Positions 23,642 through 34,080 of a stretch of DNA of 64,000 nt are shown one piece after another; position 1 is the stretch's first letter, and each line of letters starts with the position of its first letter. Both the position numbers and the translations under genes were made by a program. The notes under the pieces are model-generated. The model was not told where the DNA came from, did no database searches, and was given only the letters and a program-made list of their open reading frames with translations. Origin of the DNA: Diabrotica undecimpunctata (Eukaryota; Arthropoda; Insecta; Coleoptera; Chrysomelidae); assembly GCF_040954645.1 (NCBI RefSeq), contig NC_092808.1:14375883-14439882 (forward strand), in the 5' to 3' direction.

Positions 23642-26320
23642 ATGGATTGCGAGTGCAAAAACTGTAAAAAAGTATTCTTAAATACCTCAAATTTACACAA
23701 ACATATTAAGAAGTTTCACCCAGAATTAGTGCAGGTGGAAGTAGTAAATTACAATTTTTAATGTAGAATATGTGGTAACAATTTCAACCACAAAAAACAT
23801 TTACGTTATCATGAAAAAAACTCACAAAAATGTTGTAGACACTTCAACGGAAGATAGCAAAATTAACAAAGATTCTAAGAAGTGTCCTTTGTGTAATTTT
23901 CATTCAAGTTATGTTGCAGAATTGCACACTCACTTTCAAGAAGAACACAACCTAATCCTAGAAAGTGAAAGACTTCAATTTTCCAATTTAGCCTCTTTTC
24001 AGGAGTGGAAATATTCTATTGAAAGTAGTACAAAAACCAAATACGTTAAAGTAGAGAACTTTTCCGCAAAGACTCACAAGACAATGAAGTTTCTGTGTCA
24101 TCGGTCAGGCTGCTTTAATTCTGAAAGCAAAGGAAAGAGGCACTTAAAAATGAAAGGCAGTATAAAAATTGGTGGATTTTGCCCAGCAGGTTTCACGGTT
24201 GTGGTTGATTTGGCAGAAAAAGTTGAAGTCAATTTTATAAAAACACACATTGGACATCAAACTGATATTGGACAGTTATTTCTAAGTGTATCTGAACGTC
24301 AGTCTATTGCTGAAAAAATTGCCTTGAGAATTCCATTTTCAACTATTTTAGATGAAGTGCGTGACTCTGTTCGAAATTCTGAGTTAGAACGATTGCATCT
24401 TCTTACAAAAAAAGATTTGTACAACATCGAATGTGCATATAATTTAAATACATCTTCAGGGCACCACAAAGTTGATGGAATTAGTGTGGATGCATGGGTA
24501 AAAGACATGGAGGCGACTGGAAATGTTTTATTTTACAAAGCACAAGAAACCACTAATGAAAAATATCCATTCTTGAAGTCTAACGACTTTGTTTTAATTA
24601 TTATGACTGACGCACAAGCTGAGATAATGTGTAAATATGGTTCGGACTGTGTATGTGTAGATGGTACACATGGAACAAATGGATATGGGTTTGAGCTGAA
24701 TACTGTTTTAGTGTTGGATAATTTAAGACAAGGATTTCCATGCGCATTTCTAATATCCAACAGAAGAGATCAAGAAGTCCTTACTGTATTTTTCTCCGCC
24801 ATAAAAGAAAAAGTAGGACTAATATCCTGTGAAAATTTCATGTCTGACCTAGCAGATTCATTTTATAATGCATGGATACAAGTGATGACTCTTCCTGAGC
24901 ATAGGTTAGTTATCAAAGTTATTATTTAAATAATTAAGAGTAATTTCGTTCTTTTTTTAGACTGTATTGTACTTGGCACTTGGATCGAGCATGGCGAAAT
25001 AATTTGTATAAAATTACCACCAAAGAAAAACAGGTTTGTACACTTTGGTGAATAAATATAATTCAAAATTATAAATGCTAGTACAACCATATAATTTATT
25101 AATAACTGTATGTATTGTAGGTGCTGGTATACAAACAACTGCGTATAATTTTACAAGAAACAGATGTACCCACATTTTCGATAATGTTAAAAGAGTTTCA
25201 GTGCCAATTGGAAAATGATCCTGATCTTCATCCCTTTTTGCATTATTTTAAAAGTTATTATGCCAATAAATCAGAATTGTGGGCATATTGTTACAGGATG
25301 CATACAGGTTTAAATACTAATATGCACATAGAGCGTATGCACAGAACACTGAAGTATTTATATTTAAATGGAAAAACCGTTAAACGTTTGGATAAAGCCA
25401 TTTTAGCAATAATGAAATTCGTCAGGGACAAACTGTTTGATTCATTAATAGTCTTACATAAAGGTAAAATTTGCAATAAAATCAAAGAATTGCGCATACG
25501 TCACAAAATTAGCTTGCAATGCTAGCAATGGTTGGAGAATTGCTTCCTCTAGAAAGTATGAAGTATATACAGTAGAAGAAAATGAAATAAACTGCAAATG
25601 TGAGATATTTTGTACTGAATGTGGCTCATGTATACACCGATACAGGTGTTCCTGCATAGATTCTGCTATCAAATGGAATATGTGTAAACACATTCACCTC
25701 TTGTGCAGATACAGAGGTTTACATTTTGAAAACCAAGAAAATTTACAAGGTAAAAACAATAGTAATATAACTAACACATATTTTTATTTGCTGCAACTCA
25801 CATTTAATTTATGGTTCTGGATTGACAATTGATTTTAATGTTATTGAAGGTTAAAGAAGTACGGATATTGGTTTTGTTTGTTAATATAGTTCTGTTTGTA
25901 GTTTTAGAGTCCAACAGTGGAAATCAACCCCCTACTGATATTTCTAAAAATAAAGTCGAAGAATGTATTCTTACAGAAATAAGTAAAAAAGAAGAAAATT
26001 CAACAGCTACATTCAATAATAAAAAAGAGAGTATAAAAGTGAAATTTTTGGAACTGCTGGATTCCGCTACTTCTATCCAACAGCTTGAGGTTTTTGAAAA
26101 AGCAATTGCGCCAATTGCACCAACACTATCAGCATTAACTGTATTGAATTTTTCCAGTCCTGCATCTACGAACATCAATGTCCCTCATAATAAAAAGATT
26201 CAAATGCAACGTAGGCTATTTTCTACAAAAAAGAAAATGAAAAATACCAGAACCAAAATTCAGAAACCAAGTTCTGAAGAAACTGACTTGCTATCTTTAA
26301 GTTTAGTTTCAAAACAGTAG
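23642..26320 (+). pseudogene. MULE-type transposase gene with C2H2 and SWIM zinc fingers, spliced, few lesions
   Basis: Exons 23642-24904, 24961-25033, 25121-25749 and 25908-26320 join in frame at GT-AG introns of 56, 87 and 158 bases. Domains in order: three C2H2 fingers (from CKNCKKVF, CRICGNNF and CPLCNFHS); a zinc-ribbon-like region; a MULE core with CVDGTHGTN (first Asp), FMSDLADSFYNAW (second Asp) and NMHIERMHRTLK (Glu); and a SWIM finger YRCSCID...MCKHIH (CxCx8CxH). The C-terminal tail is basic. Lesions: in-frame TAA at 23759 between fingers 1 and 2, a shift in the A-run near 23815, and a one-base shift near 25520 before SWIM. Known: Mutator-like transposases cut and paste DNA; in insects such genes also exist as spliced multicopy loci. 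Terminal repeats were not found. Confidence 0.8.
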
Positions 26321-26548
26321 CTATTCTACTTTTTTATTAGACATAAAAACTACTAGTTTGCTATTAATTTCAGGTTATCAGACAATGTGTGCAAATAATA
26401 ATTTATAAACATGTATTTTTTCTAAGATATTAAAAATTATTATAAATTTGGTTGTTTTATTCATTCAATCGCTATAACTCTCTATAAAGATAAAAAATGC
26501 TTAGTCCCTTTAGTTTTGTTATATCTGGCAGATATACAGCCGGAAAAA
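26321..26548. other. 3' flank of the MULE-type gene
   Basis: Non-coding A+T-rich sequence; no terminal repeat identified. Confidence 0.4.
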
Positions 26549-26690
26549 TGAAAGATTACCCATGAAGGATCATATCAATCACTTATTTTGTATTTGCTGT
26601 CTTTTTCTATAAATAACAAATGTTTGTTATAGAAAAAGACAGCAAATACAAAATAAGTGATTGATATGATCATTTATGGGTAATCTTTCA
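26549..26690. repeat. 142-bp near-perfect foldback
   Basis: Arms of about 62 bases (26549-26610 and 26628-26690) are reverse complements with only a few mismatches and a 4-base insertion next to a short loop. Weaker symmetry extends about 12 bases further outward. It is a small snap-back element or MITE derivative; if transcribed it would fold into a long double-stranded hairpin. Confidence 0.9.
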
Positions 26691-26699
26691 TTCTTTCAG

Positions 26700-27250
26700 C
26701 AGAAGTACGGTGACAAATCATAATGTTTTTGACTTTCTCGAATTCCTGAGAGACACTTTAAGGCTGTTTTATCGGTGCATCAAAACCTAGAGACAGTGTT
26801 TTCTCTGTTATTTACTGACAAAATGTCTCGAAATTTGGACACGTTATTCAAAATTATGTTGCCTTTAAACTGATGGTTTTACTTTTTTTATTTTTTTTAA
26901 ACTTCTGTTGAAAAATTGGAATATACTGTTTAACGTTCTATTATAACCAAACTTTTTACGCCCATCACTCGAAAGAGTTTTTTTTTCTGTAATCGTTGAT
27001 TTTTGTTTCACCTTTCTGTGTCCAGTAATAATCGAGAAAAGCGTGTTCCAACTTTAAAGAAAATTGCCTAAAAATACTGAAATCTAATAGTGAAACGTGT
27101 TACTCATCATTGGGCTTAGTTTCATCGTTATCGCCTTCGTGACGTCAAATCTCATGAACGTACGGTCAGTTAGTTCGTGTTAAAACTAATTTGAATGGAG
27201 AATAATGTATTTGTTGTCATTAAACTACCCGTCGGCCGGCGGCACTGAGT
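26700..27250. other. spacer before piggyBac relic
   Basis: Nothing coding recognised. The left end of the piggyBac relic should lie here, but no TTAA-anchored terminal repeat was identified. Confidence 0.4.
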
Positions 27251-27254
27251 AAAG

Positions 27255-28357
27255 ATGGTCTCGCGTAAGCAGTGTAGAAAAGTAAGTGATACGCCCATTT
27301 CAAATCGCAGTTGGCTTGAACTGCTAAAACAGCCTTAAGTGACTCTAATAACAGTGATACTGACAGTGAAAGTAAACAGTCTGATCACGACACATATTCA
27401 GAAATTGCCGTGAGTGGCTTATCCAGCGACGAATGTGAAACAATCTAATAATGAAACAAATTTTTACTATGGACGGAAAAGATATAAGTGAGCTAAAAAT
27501 GCTCCAGCACCATCAAAAACTCGCGTTCAGAACATTATTACACACCTTCCTGGTCTTCGTGGACCTGCCTTAGAAAAAAAAACTATTTAGTCCCTTTAAA
27601 TCAGAGAAAAATTACCGAGCTCAGTGTGAATTATGGGGATACCTGTAGATCGTCCATCATCTAAACGAAGGTGAACTTTTTGCTTTTTTGGGTCTTTTAT
27701 ACCTTTCAGCTGTACTAAAGTCTAATCATGAGAATGTCGATTCGATATTTTCGACAAGTGTTTTAGTTAGGCCAATTTTTCGTGCTACAATGTCGAAAGA
27801 ACGCTTCTTATTTCTTCTCACAGCAATAAGATTTGACAATTATAAAATAAGAGAGTAAAAGAAGGCCAATGGAGATCGACTTGCAGCAGTGTCCTATTTG
27901 TTTAACTGTTTCGTATCTAACAGTATAGCAAATTACACCTGCTCCGAATATGTTACAGTGGGCGAGATGCTGATTGGGTTTAGAGGTAGATGCCCTTTCA
28001 GAATGTACATGAAAGTCAAGCCAGTCAAGTACGGCATCAAGATCATGTGTTTATGCGACGCAAAAACACATTATTTGGTAAATCGTTTTGTGTATACAGG
28101 TAGAGATAGTTCAAACACTACTGACCATGGAGCTGCGCGAAGGCGGAGTCAAATTCACGTAAAGGCAGAAAGGTTCTATTGTAAGTGGAAATATTCAATG
28201 CATAGTACAATGCGTTTCACATGGAAGTGGGGACTTAATCAAATTTCGTCTACTGCGCCGTGGTCAGGAGTGCTTGCACTATCTCTAAAACAAATGATCC
28301 TAATCCCTAAAAGCTATTCATACCTACAAGATCAGTCCAATAGTAACCGAAATGTTA
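27255..28357 (+). pseudogene. piggyBac-type transposase relic, catalytic Asp lost
   Basis: Fragments in several frames follow piggyBac order: acidic N-terminus (27340-27450), then a domain-1 segment whose frames spell VPVDRPSSK, FDNYKI and NGDRLAAVSYLFNCF. The 173-codon piece 27889-28410 has YVTVGEMLIGFRGRCPFRMY and KYGIKIMCLCDAKT. In piggyBac the motif is normally (T/V)(I/V)DE; here the catalytic Asp is Gly (GGC at 27961-27963). The sequence ends near SNSNRNVT, just before where DNWF (second Asp) is expected, and then runs into a LINE tail. Dead by several lesions. Confidence 0.8.
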
Positions 28358-29610
28358 CTGGTGATGGTACATGTCCTGCAGTGGGTAGGACATGTAGCCC
28401 GGGCCCCTGAATCGAACATGATAAAAAAGATTCTAACAGCGCAACCCGTGGGAATGAGAAGACGGGGTAAACTGCAACAAACTTAAGTTTGGGAATATGA
28501 CTGATACCTCGACGATGCGCAGTGAATCGTGTTTACTTGTATTACCATGGAAACGACCAGTGTACTGCTCGCCAGTGTCGTAGTTTGAGAAGTACGTATC
28601 GCAGAGAGTGTTTGACTTATTGATTTGATCGTGTTGGATATTTTATTAGTTTTTTTAGATTAGTGCTTAGTACATTGGTAGTAGTAATTAGTGTATTATC
28701 AAGTCATTTAGTGTAGCTATAGTGTGTTTAGTTTAGTTATTAATAATAGTTACTTAACAATATGGCTCCTAAAAAGATAGGAACAAAAAAAACCATCATA
28801 CTTTTGAACAGATACTCTTCAAATCGTCTCAAACAAACTGCAGTTGGCGAAAATCAAAAGACAACTGGAGTGTCCTAATGAAAAGTTATGTTATTGGTTT
28901 AAAACAAATAGAATATTTAAAGCAGATAATTCAATTTCGATCTGAGGGTAGAACCATAATTTATACCGATGAAAGATATATAGGTGCACAGCAGCCATAC
29001 AGATCTAAGGTTTTCGGTTAACGATTTCTAAGTGCAAAAGGCTGATTATTGTTTATGCTGGAGGAGAGACTGGATTTGTACCTAACAATGTGTGCGTTAA
29101 TAGGCGTGTGAATTTTTCAATCAGGTGCATGTTTATAATTAAAAAGTCAATTGTTATAACAATAACAGTTTATTGAAACTCTTCCTTCGTGGTAATGTTA
29201 ATAAATTGTAAGTATTGAGGAATTTTGTTATTTATTAAAGTACTATTTTACTCATTATTTTTCGAGTGCAACTTCATAATGATTAAAAACTATGAAAATA
29301 AAAATTAACAAATTCATTCTTAACTTAATTGAATATACTTATGAAAAATTATTTTACATCTACCTGTTTCCGCCAGCCACTGGTACAAACAGTCCGCCCA
29401 CCTGCGCTAAACACTACGTCACATTCCCAAACTTAAATTTGTTGCACTTTAGACCAAAACTGAGGTGGATGGACGGGGTAACACAAGATGCCAAGAAGAT
29501 CAGAATCGGCAACTGGAAAATGCAAGCAAGGGATAGAACAGAATGGCGTAGAAAGCTTGAGAAGGTCGAGGCGGCCCTCTAAGGGCTGTAGCACCAAGAT
29601 GATGATGATG
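28358..29610 (+). mobile_element. LINE 3' end split by a DNA transposon
   Basis: The left half (28358-28469) reads VLQWVGHVARAPESNMIKK and ILTAQPVGMRRRG. The right half (29450-29610) reads RPKLRWMDGVTQDAKKIRIG and NWKMQARDRTEWRRKLEKVE, with its stop at 29580 and an (ATG)4-like tail. Joining them at the TA target gives the usual MRRRGRPKLRWMDG motif in frame, so the LINE was intact here when the transposon landed. It is 5'-truncated. Confidence 0.9.
28470..29449 (+). mobile_element. 980-bp IS630/Tc1/mariner-like element, internally deleted
   Basis: Terminal inverted repeats of about 32 bases (28470-28501 and 29418-29449) differ at only three or four positions and are flanked by TA (28468-28469; 29450-29451). 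Removing the element and one TA restores an uninterrupted LINE reading frame, so the ends are exact. Inside, a piece from ATG 28762 (MAPKKIGTKK) and 28895-29100 (IEYLKQIIQFRSEGRTIIYT, DERYIG, then LIIVYAGGETGFVPN) matches the first-Asp region of the transposases at 42211 and 60819. The second Asp and Glu regions are missing, so it is non-autonomous. Confidence 0.9.
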
Positions 29611-29900
29611 AAATATTTGATAGTATTTTTGACATTTTACCTCGATGACAATCATTAAGAAATACATTATAGTTTTCAGTCTACGGAATTTACTGTATTT
29701 AAGTACTTTTATTCGAATGTATTGCATTTTCCTCCCGAAATTTTGTTGTTGTACGTCAAAATAATCTTCTTAAATAGCCTCAATAAGTTACTACGATAAA
29801 ATATGCCAAATAACTTTAAAAAATAATTTAAAATGCAATGAAACGGGAATCGGGTAGATCGCACAGTTTGTTAGCGATCAATATCTCAACTAAACATAGA
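29611..29900. other. spacer
   Basis: Nothing recognised between the LINE tail and the hAT element. Confidence 0.5.
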
Positions 29901-30384
29901 CAGTGGCGGATCCAGCAATTTTTGTCGGGGGGGGGGGGATCATGGGTTTTGAGGCTGATTTTGATATAGGATTTAGATTTTTGCACGTTTTGCACCAATG
30001 AGAAGTTATTAAAACCCAAATACCCTACGGGTGGCACGAAGGTGGCACGAACATTAAGGGGTCTTAAACTTAAACAAAAAAGTAATAATTTAAACCCACA
30101 TACTCTATGACAGTAAAAATCAAAACTAGTAAACCAAAGGCAAGTTATTAAAATATAAATACTGAAAAATCAAGGACTGTCAATTTAAATTAGGTATTTT
30201 AAAGACAGTTAAATTAAACCCACCTATCCTATGGCTACAAAATCAAGAACAAACCAAGGATAAGTAGGTGTAAACCAAAGTTAAGTAATTTAAATGCAAT
30301 AACTCAATGTAAGTGTAAACACTAATGAATGTATTAAATATTCCTAATAAAATCTTCTTATCTTATCGTTGGATATCCGATATC

Positions 30385-30825
30385 AATTTGTAAAAACATT
30401 CACTTATTCCTTATTGCTATACGGAGTGGAAACATGGACTCTCGGAATCACAAGTATTAGGGGTATAGAAGCCTATGAAATGTGTGTTTTTCGAAGGATG
30501 CTGAAGATTTCGTGGACAGAGCAAGTGACCAACAACTAGGTGCTGAGGAGAATGAGGACTGATAGAGAACTATAAATATTGTAAACAACAGAAAACGTTA
30601 TCTAGGACATATTTACAGAGAAGAAAAATATAACTTTTTACGACTCATAATGGAAGATAAAGTAGAAGGAAAAAGAGGTCCAGGAAAAAGAAATGCTCCT
30701 GACTGAAGAATGTAAGAGACTGGACAGGCATGGACACACATTCGATACTAAGAACAGCTCAAGATAGATAGCAATTTGCTGTAGTTATAGCCACCCTTCC
30801 GTAATGAAGAAGGAGAAGAATATCT
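30385..30825 (+). mobile_element. LINE C-terminal fragment inside hAT
   Basis: TFTYSLLLYGVETWTLG, then YEMCVFRRMLKISWTEQVTN and GKRGPGKRNA-like pieces match the C-terminal part of the 8040-9840 and 11917-12825 LINE family. It ends in an A/G-rich GAAGAAGGAGAAGAA tail near 30820. Frames are broken. Confidence 0.75.
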
Positions 30826-30844
30826 TCTAAAATATTCTTCGCAA

Positions 30845-31275
30845 GAGTTAGCAGTTGGTTTTGACGACAGGTTTAACGACAAACTATACGAGGCATCTTT
30901 AATTCAATGTCTAGTTGTTCAGCTATTTCCTTTACTTCATAGTAAAGTTTGCTAAAAACAGATTCAGCATTTGATCTTTTATTTTGAAGAATGCATTTTA
31001 GTGTCCTCTATGGCCCCAGTAGCCTTCTTCAAATCTAAAGAAGACGATTTAGTGATACAGTTATACCTAAAACATCACTACGACAAACTACTGAAATGAG
31101 AAATTCTGGGCTCCTGATAGTTTGCATTAATGAAAATGCATCAGCTGACATTTTACTGTGCTTCCACGTAGAAATTGTTTCGAGAGCGTTGTATATTTTG
31201 ATGATTGATTCACCTGGAACTGAAGATGACCTTCATGCCTTTCAACCCAACGAGTTTCACAAATACCTTGGACAG
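30845..31275 (-). pseudogene. hAT transposase relic
   Basis: The minus strand reads ETRWVERHEGHLQFQ, KQFLRGSTVKCQLM, then in another frame LMQTIRSPEFLISVVCRSDVLG and ITVSLNRLL, then DASYSL. This is the middle part of hAT transposases (the CETRWVERHD motif family). Several stops and frame changes are present, and neither the N-terminal BED region nor the C-terminal dimerisation domain is recognisable. Confidence 0.75.
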
Positions 31276-31874
31276 CAGCCCCCAGTTCATTTATTTGTAT
31301 TCACTAACGTATCAGACAGAGCTAATGCAACAACAATATTCACTTTGGTATTTATTATAGATAAATTATAAAATGTAGCACACAGTCTCAACAGCTAAAA
31401 TACATATTCAAATAACAAACAACCAATTCGTACACACAACTCAAGATAAGAAATACCTAATACAAAATAAAAATGTGCTGATTTCGTGCGAAAAGTCACG
31501 TCATGTACATGGAATGAGCAATAATGTGTGGGCGGTAATTCTATCTCATCGATAATCGAACGATTCTCTGGCATTCAAACGAAGAATTGACAAAATTTGA
31601 AAATCGCGTAACTCTGAATTCGCCGAAGTCGGGGTAGCGTTAGTTGAGGTATTACTGTATTCAGAATTATTGATTTTTTTTAAAGAGCAATGTAGAAAGA
31701 CTTCCGCATAATTCTACACTTACCCCTAGAATAAAACTCTTGACTTTCTGCTTTTAGAATTGATGGGTTTCAAATTATTTGTTTTTAGGATTATTTGATT
31801 AATATTTAATTTTGTTTGGGGGGAGGGTTATGACCCCCCGTAATCCCCCCTTTGGATCCGCCACTGAACATAGA

Positions 31875-32868
31875 AGTGTGACCTATTAAGTGTTTTGAAA
31901 AATTTACAGTTTATTAACATTTAAAGATGACATGAAACATCATCTATACAATATTCACAAAGACTTAAACTTTCAAAAAACTGGTAGTATTGTTAGCCAA
32001 CAGTATCATGTCTATTAATAAAGACAAGACAGCTATAAAAACTTTGCCTTACATGTCAACGTACGATACAAAGTGTTTTACGAGTTTTCAACTGTTCAAC
32101 AGTAATGAAAAGAGAATGCGGCATGTAATTTTTAAATGATGTCACTTCATCTAAGTAACGCTGTTTATTATCGTGTGTGTTAAATTCTTCCTAGTAACAG
32201 GGTCATATGCATATTTGCAACAGTCCAATGCACTCGAAGAATGATTTTCATTAATAATGCGGAGTAATAAATAATCTTCCGCCCATGGTTAGTCAATCGT
32301 CGGAAACACACCTTATCATATCATCCCGGCGAGTCAAGGGCAAGCTTCACCAGGAAGCGCGACGCTCACGTGCGAATTACTCGGAAATTATTGATGTGAT
32401 ACGATTAGGATCGTGATTGAGTTTGTTCACCATTTATGAATACTCGTTTGCGGATTTGTAATCGTATTATGAAACGTGTCTACACATTACGACAATTTTC
32501 ATTGATAATATTGTAATTTTTTGTGATATAAATGGAGATAGATGGAGATAGAAAATATACAAGTTAAAAATCGCTGTAAAACTCTGATTTTGTATTGCAC
32601 CGAGGAGAGTTCAAAATAAAGAACGATGACGTATAAATGAGGGGTACCTATAGAAGCAAAACCAGCAATCTTGTGCATATTTAACATAAAAAAATAGGCT
32701 TAGTATCAAAAACAGCAATCTTCATCGGTCCGCGAATGGCAACACCGGCGATCTCGATTAAGATTACTATTAAAATTTTGTTAGAAGAATTAGTACGTAT
32801 TTATTAAATTTATCGCTTAAGAGTTAAATAGTTTTGGGTGTATTATCTTCTATGGTATTAAATTTAAA
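31875..32868. other. gene-free stretch
   Basis: No gene or repeat recognised. A patch at 32280-32390 is richer in G+C than its surroundings, without a clear frame. Confidence 0.5.
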
Positions 32869-32950
32869 ATGCAGACTGAAACTATTCCAGTTACACCAAC
32901 AAGAGCTCGAAAGAGAATTCAACAAAAACGAAAATGGAAAAGGAACTGCG
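32869..32950 (+). pseudogene. possible first exon of a transposase-like family member
   Basis: ATG at 32869 opens MQTETIPVTPTRARKRIQQK and RKWKRNC, ending at a good donor CTGCG/GTGAGC. The basic KRKWKRN segment resembles the N-terminal region of the family at 18394-21983. The putative intron is entered after only 16 bases by a piggyBac element at TTAA, so no downstream exon can be followed. Short and tentative. Confidence 0.35.
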
Positions 32951-32966
32951 GTGAGCCATTTTTTAA

Positions 32967-34080
32967 CCCATTCGCTGCCGATCACGCGCCAGCGCGTGAT
33001 ATGGTTACATCAGTCAGGACAGTCAGGTGCCATTCACGCACCAACTGAGTTGAAGTGCTGAAGGGTAGGCAGTGTGCGAAGATTATAATCAACATTATTT
33101 TGTACCCGGTTTTGATTTTTTTGTTTTTGGTTTTAAGTAGTTATAAAAATGACGACATATAGAGATACAGAATTAGCAGGACCCTCACGTCCTAAAAGAG
33201 GTAAATACGATAATAAAAGACCTTTATCTGAGGCAGAATTATTAGCAATATTGGAAGAAGAGTTTTCTGATAATGCTGTAGCGGATTCTGATTTCGACTG
33301 TAACAGTAATGACGAGTTTTTACGTAATAATTCAGAGCATTCAGACTCAGAAAACAATATAGCTGAACAAATAACTCAGTTTATCAATCAGAAAACGTAG
33401 AAGAATTGGAATGGAAGAATGATTCAGAATCTTAGAATTTTTGTTCCTTTTACTAAGGCTGAGAGTTTACTTGAAATTGTTCCAGGAAATGAACCCGTTG
33501 ATTATTTTAGGTAAATTTTTTATTACTAATTTAGTGCCTATATTTAGCTTTATAATTTCAGACATTTATTGACTGACCAGTTTCTTGATGAAATTGTTAC
33601 ACAAACAAATAACTATGCTGTTGAATTTTTAGTGAGACCAAATTGCACATGGGGAATATTCGTCTAAACCGGATTCAAGATTATTGGAAAACTGACTATC
33701 TATTTAGCTTTAGTGTATTTGCAGACAGTACGAGTAGAAATCGTTTTCTTTTACGGAACATCCTCGGGATGGTGAAGTGACTCCAGTTGACAGGTTGTAT
33801 AAAGTAAGGAATGTTATTAATTATTTTAACTCCCGAATGTCTCAAATATATTACCCAGGACGTGAACTTTCACTCGATGAATCCATGGTGCTGTGGCGTG
33901 GTCGTCTAAGTTTTCGCCAATATATAAAAAACAAACGCCACAAATATGGAATAAAATTATATATGTTAACGATATCTGGAGGAGTAGTATTAAAATTTAT
34001 GGTTTGCACAGGCATGTTAGATGATTGTGGAGGAATAGGACACTTATTTAAAAAACAGACCTTCGAACCTTAAACTTTTA
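32967..34080 (+). mobile_element. piggyBac-like element, left part only
   Basis: TTAA at 32963-32966 is followed by CCCATTCGCTGC and an inverted repeat ATCACGCG/CGCGTGAT (32981-33000), consistent with a piggyBac left terminus with subterminal repeat. The transposase N-terminal half follows. No matching right end was seen between 34080 and 34800, so the right half is probably deleted. Confidence 0.65.
33149..34073 (+). pseudogene. piggyBac-like transposase, C-terminally truncated
   Basis: It starts MTTYRDTELAGPSRPKRGKY with an acidic N-terminus and an early TAG at 33398. The order continues in other frames with FVPFTKAESLLEIVPGNEPV, then HLLTDQFLDEIVTQTNNYAV after a short possible intron (33511-33561, GTAAAT...TTTCAG). 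The open piece 33777-34073 has TPVDRLYKVRNVINYFN, RELSLDESMVLWRGRLSFRQ and HKYGIKLYML. The first catalytic Asp (SLDESM) is kept; the coding sequence ends soon after MLDDCGGIGHLF, before the second Asp. At least two frame changes. Confidence 0.8.

Larger units (their letters stand above)
29901..31866 (-). mobile_element. hAT element, degenerate, with LINE piece inside
   Basis: The ends CAGTGGCGGATCCA (29901) and its reverse complement (31853-31866) are typical hAT terminal repeats. The 8-bp AACATAGA at 29893-29900 and 31867-31874 is a perfect target duplication. G-runs (29926-29938) and C-runs (31835-31851) lie just inside the ends. The transposase remnant is on the minus strand. Degenerate direct repeats around 29995-30300 lie below it. 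Confidence 0.92.

Noticed and set aside
26549..26690. Reading the hairpin as a miRNA precursor
   Set aside because: Arms are too long and too perfect for a canonical precursor; a snap-back repeat is simpler.
31096..31371. 91-codon plus-strand frame
   Set aside because: Lies antisense to the hAT transposase relic, which is recognisable on the minus strand.
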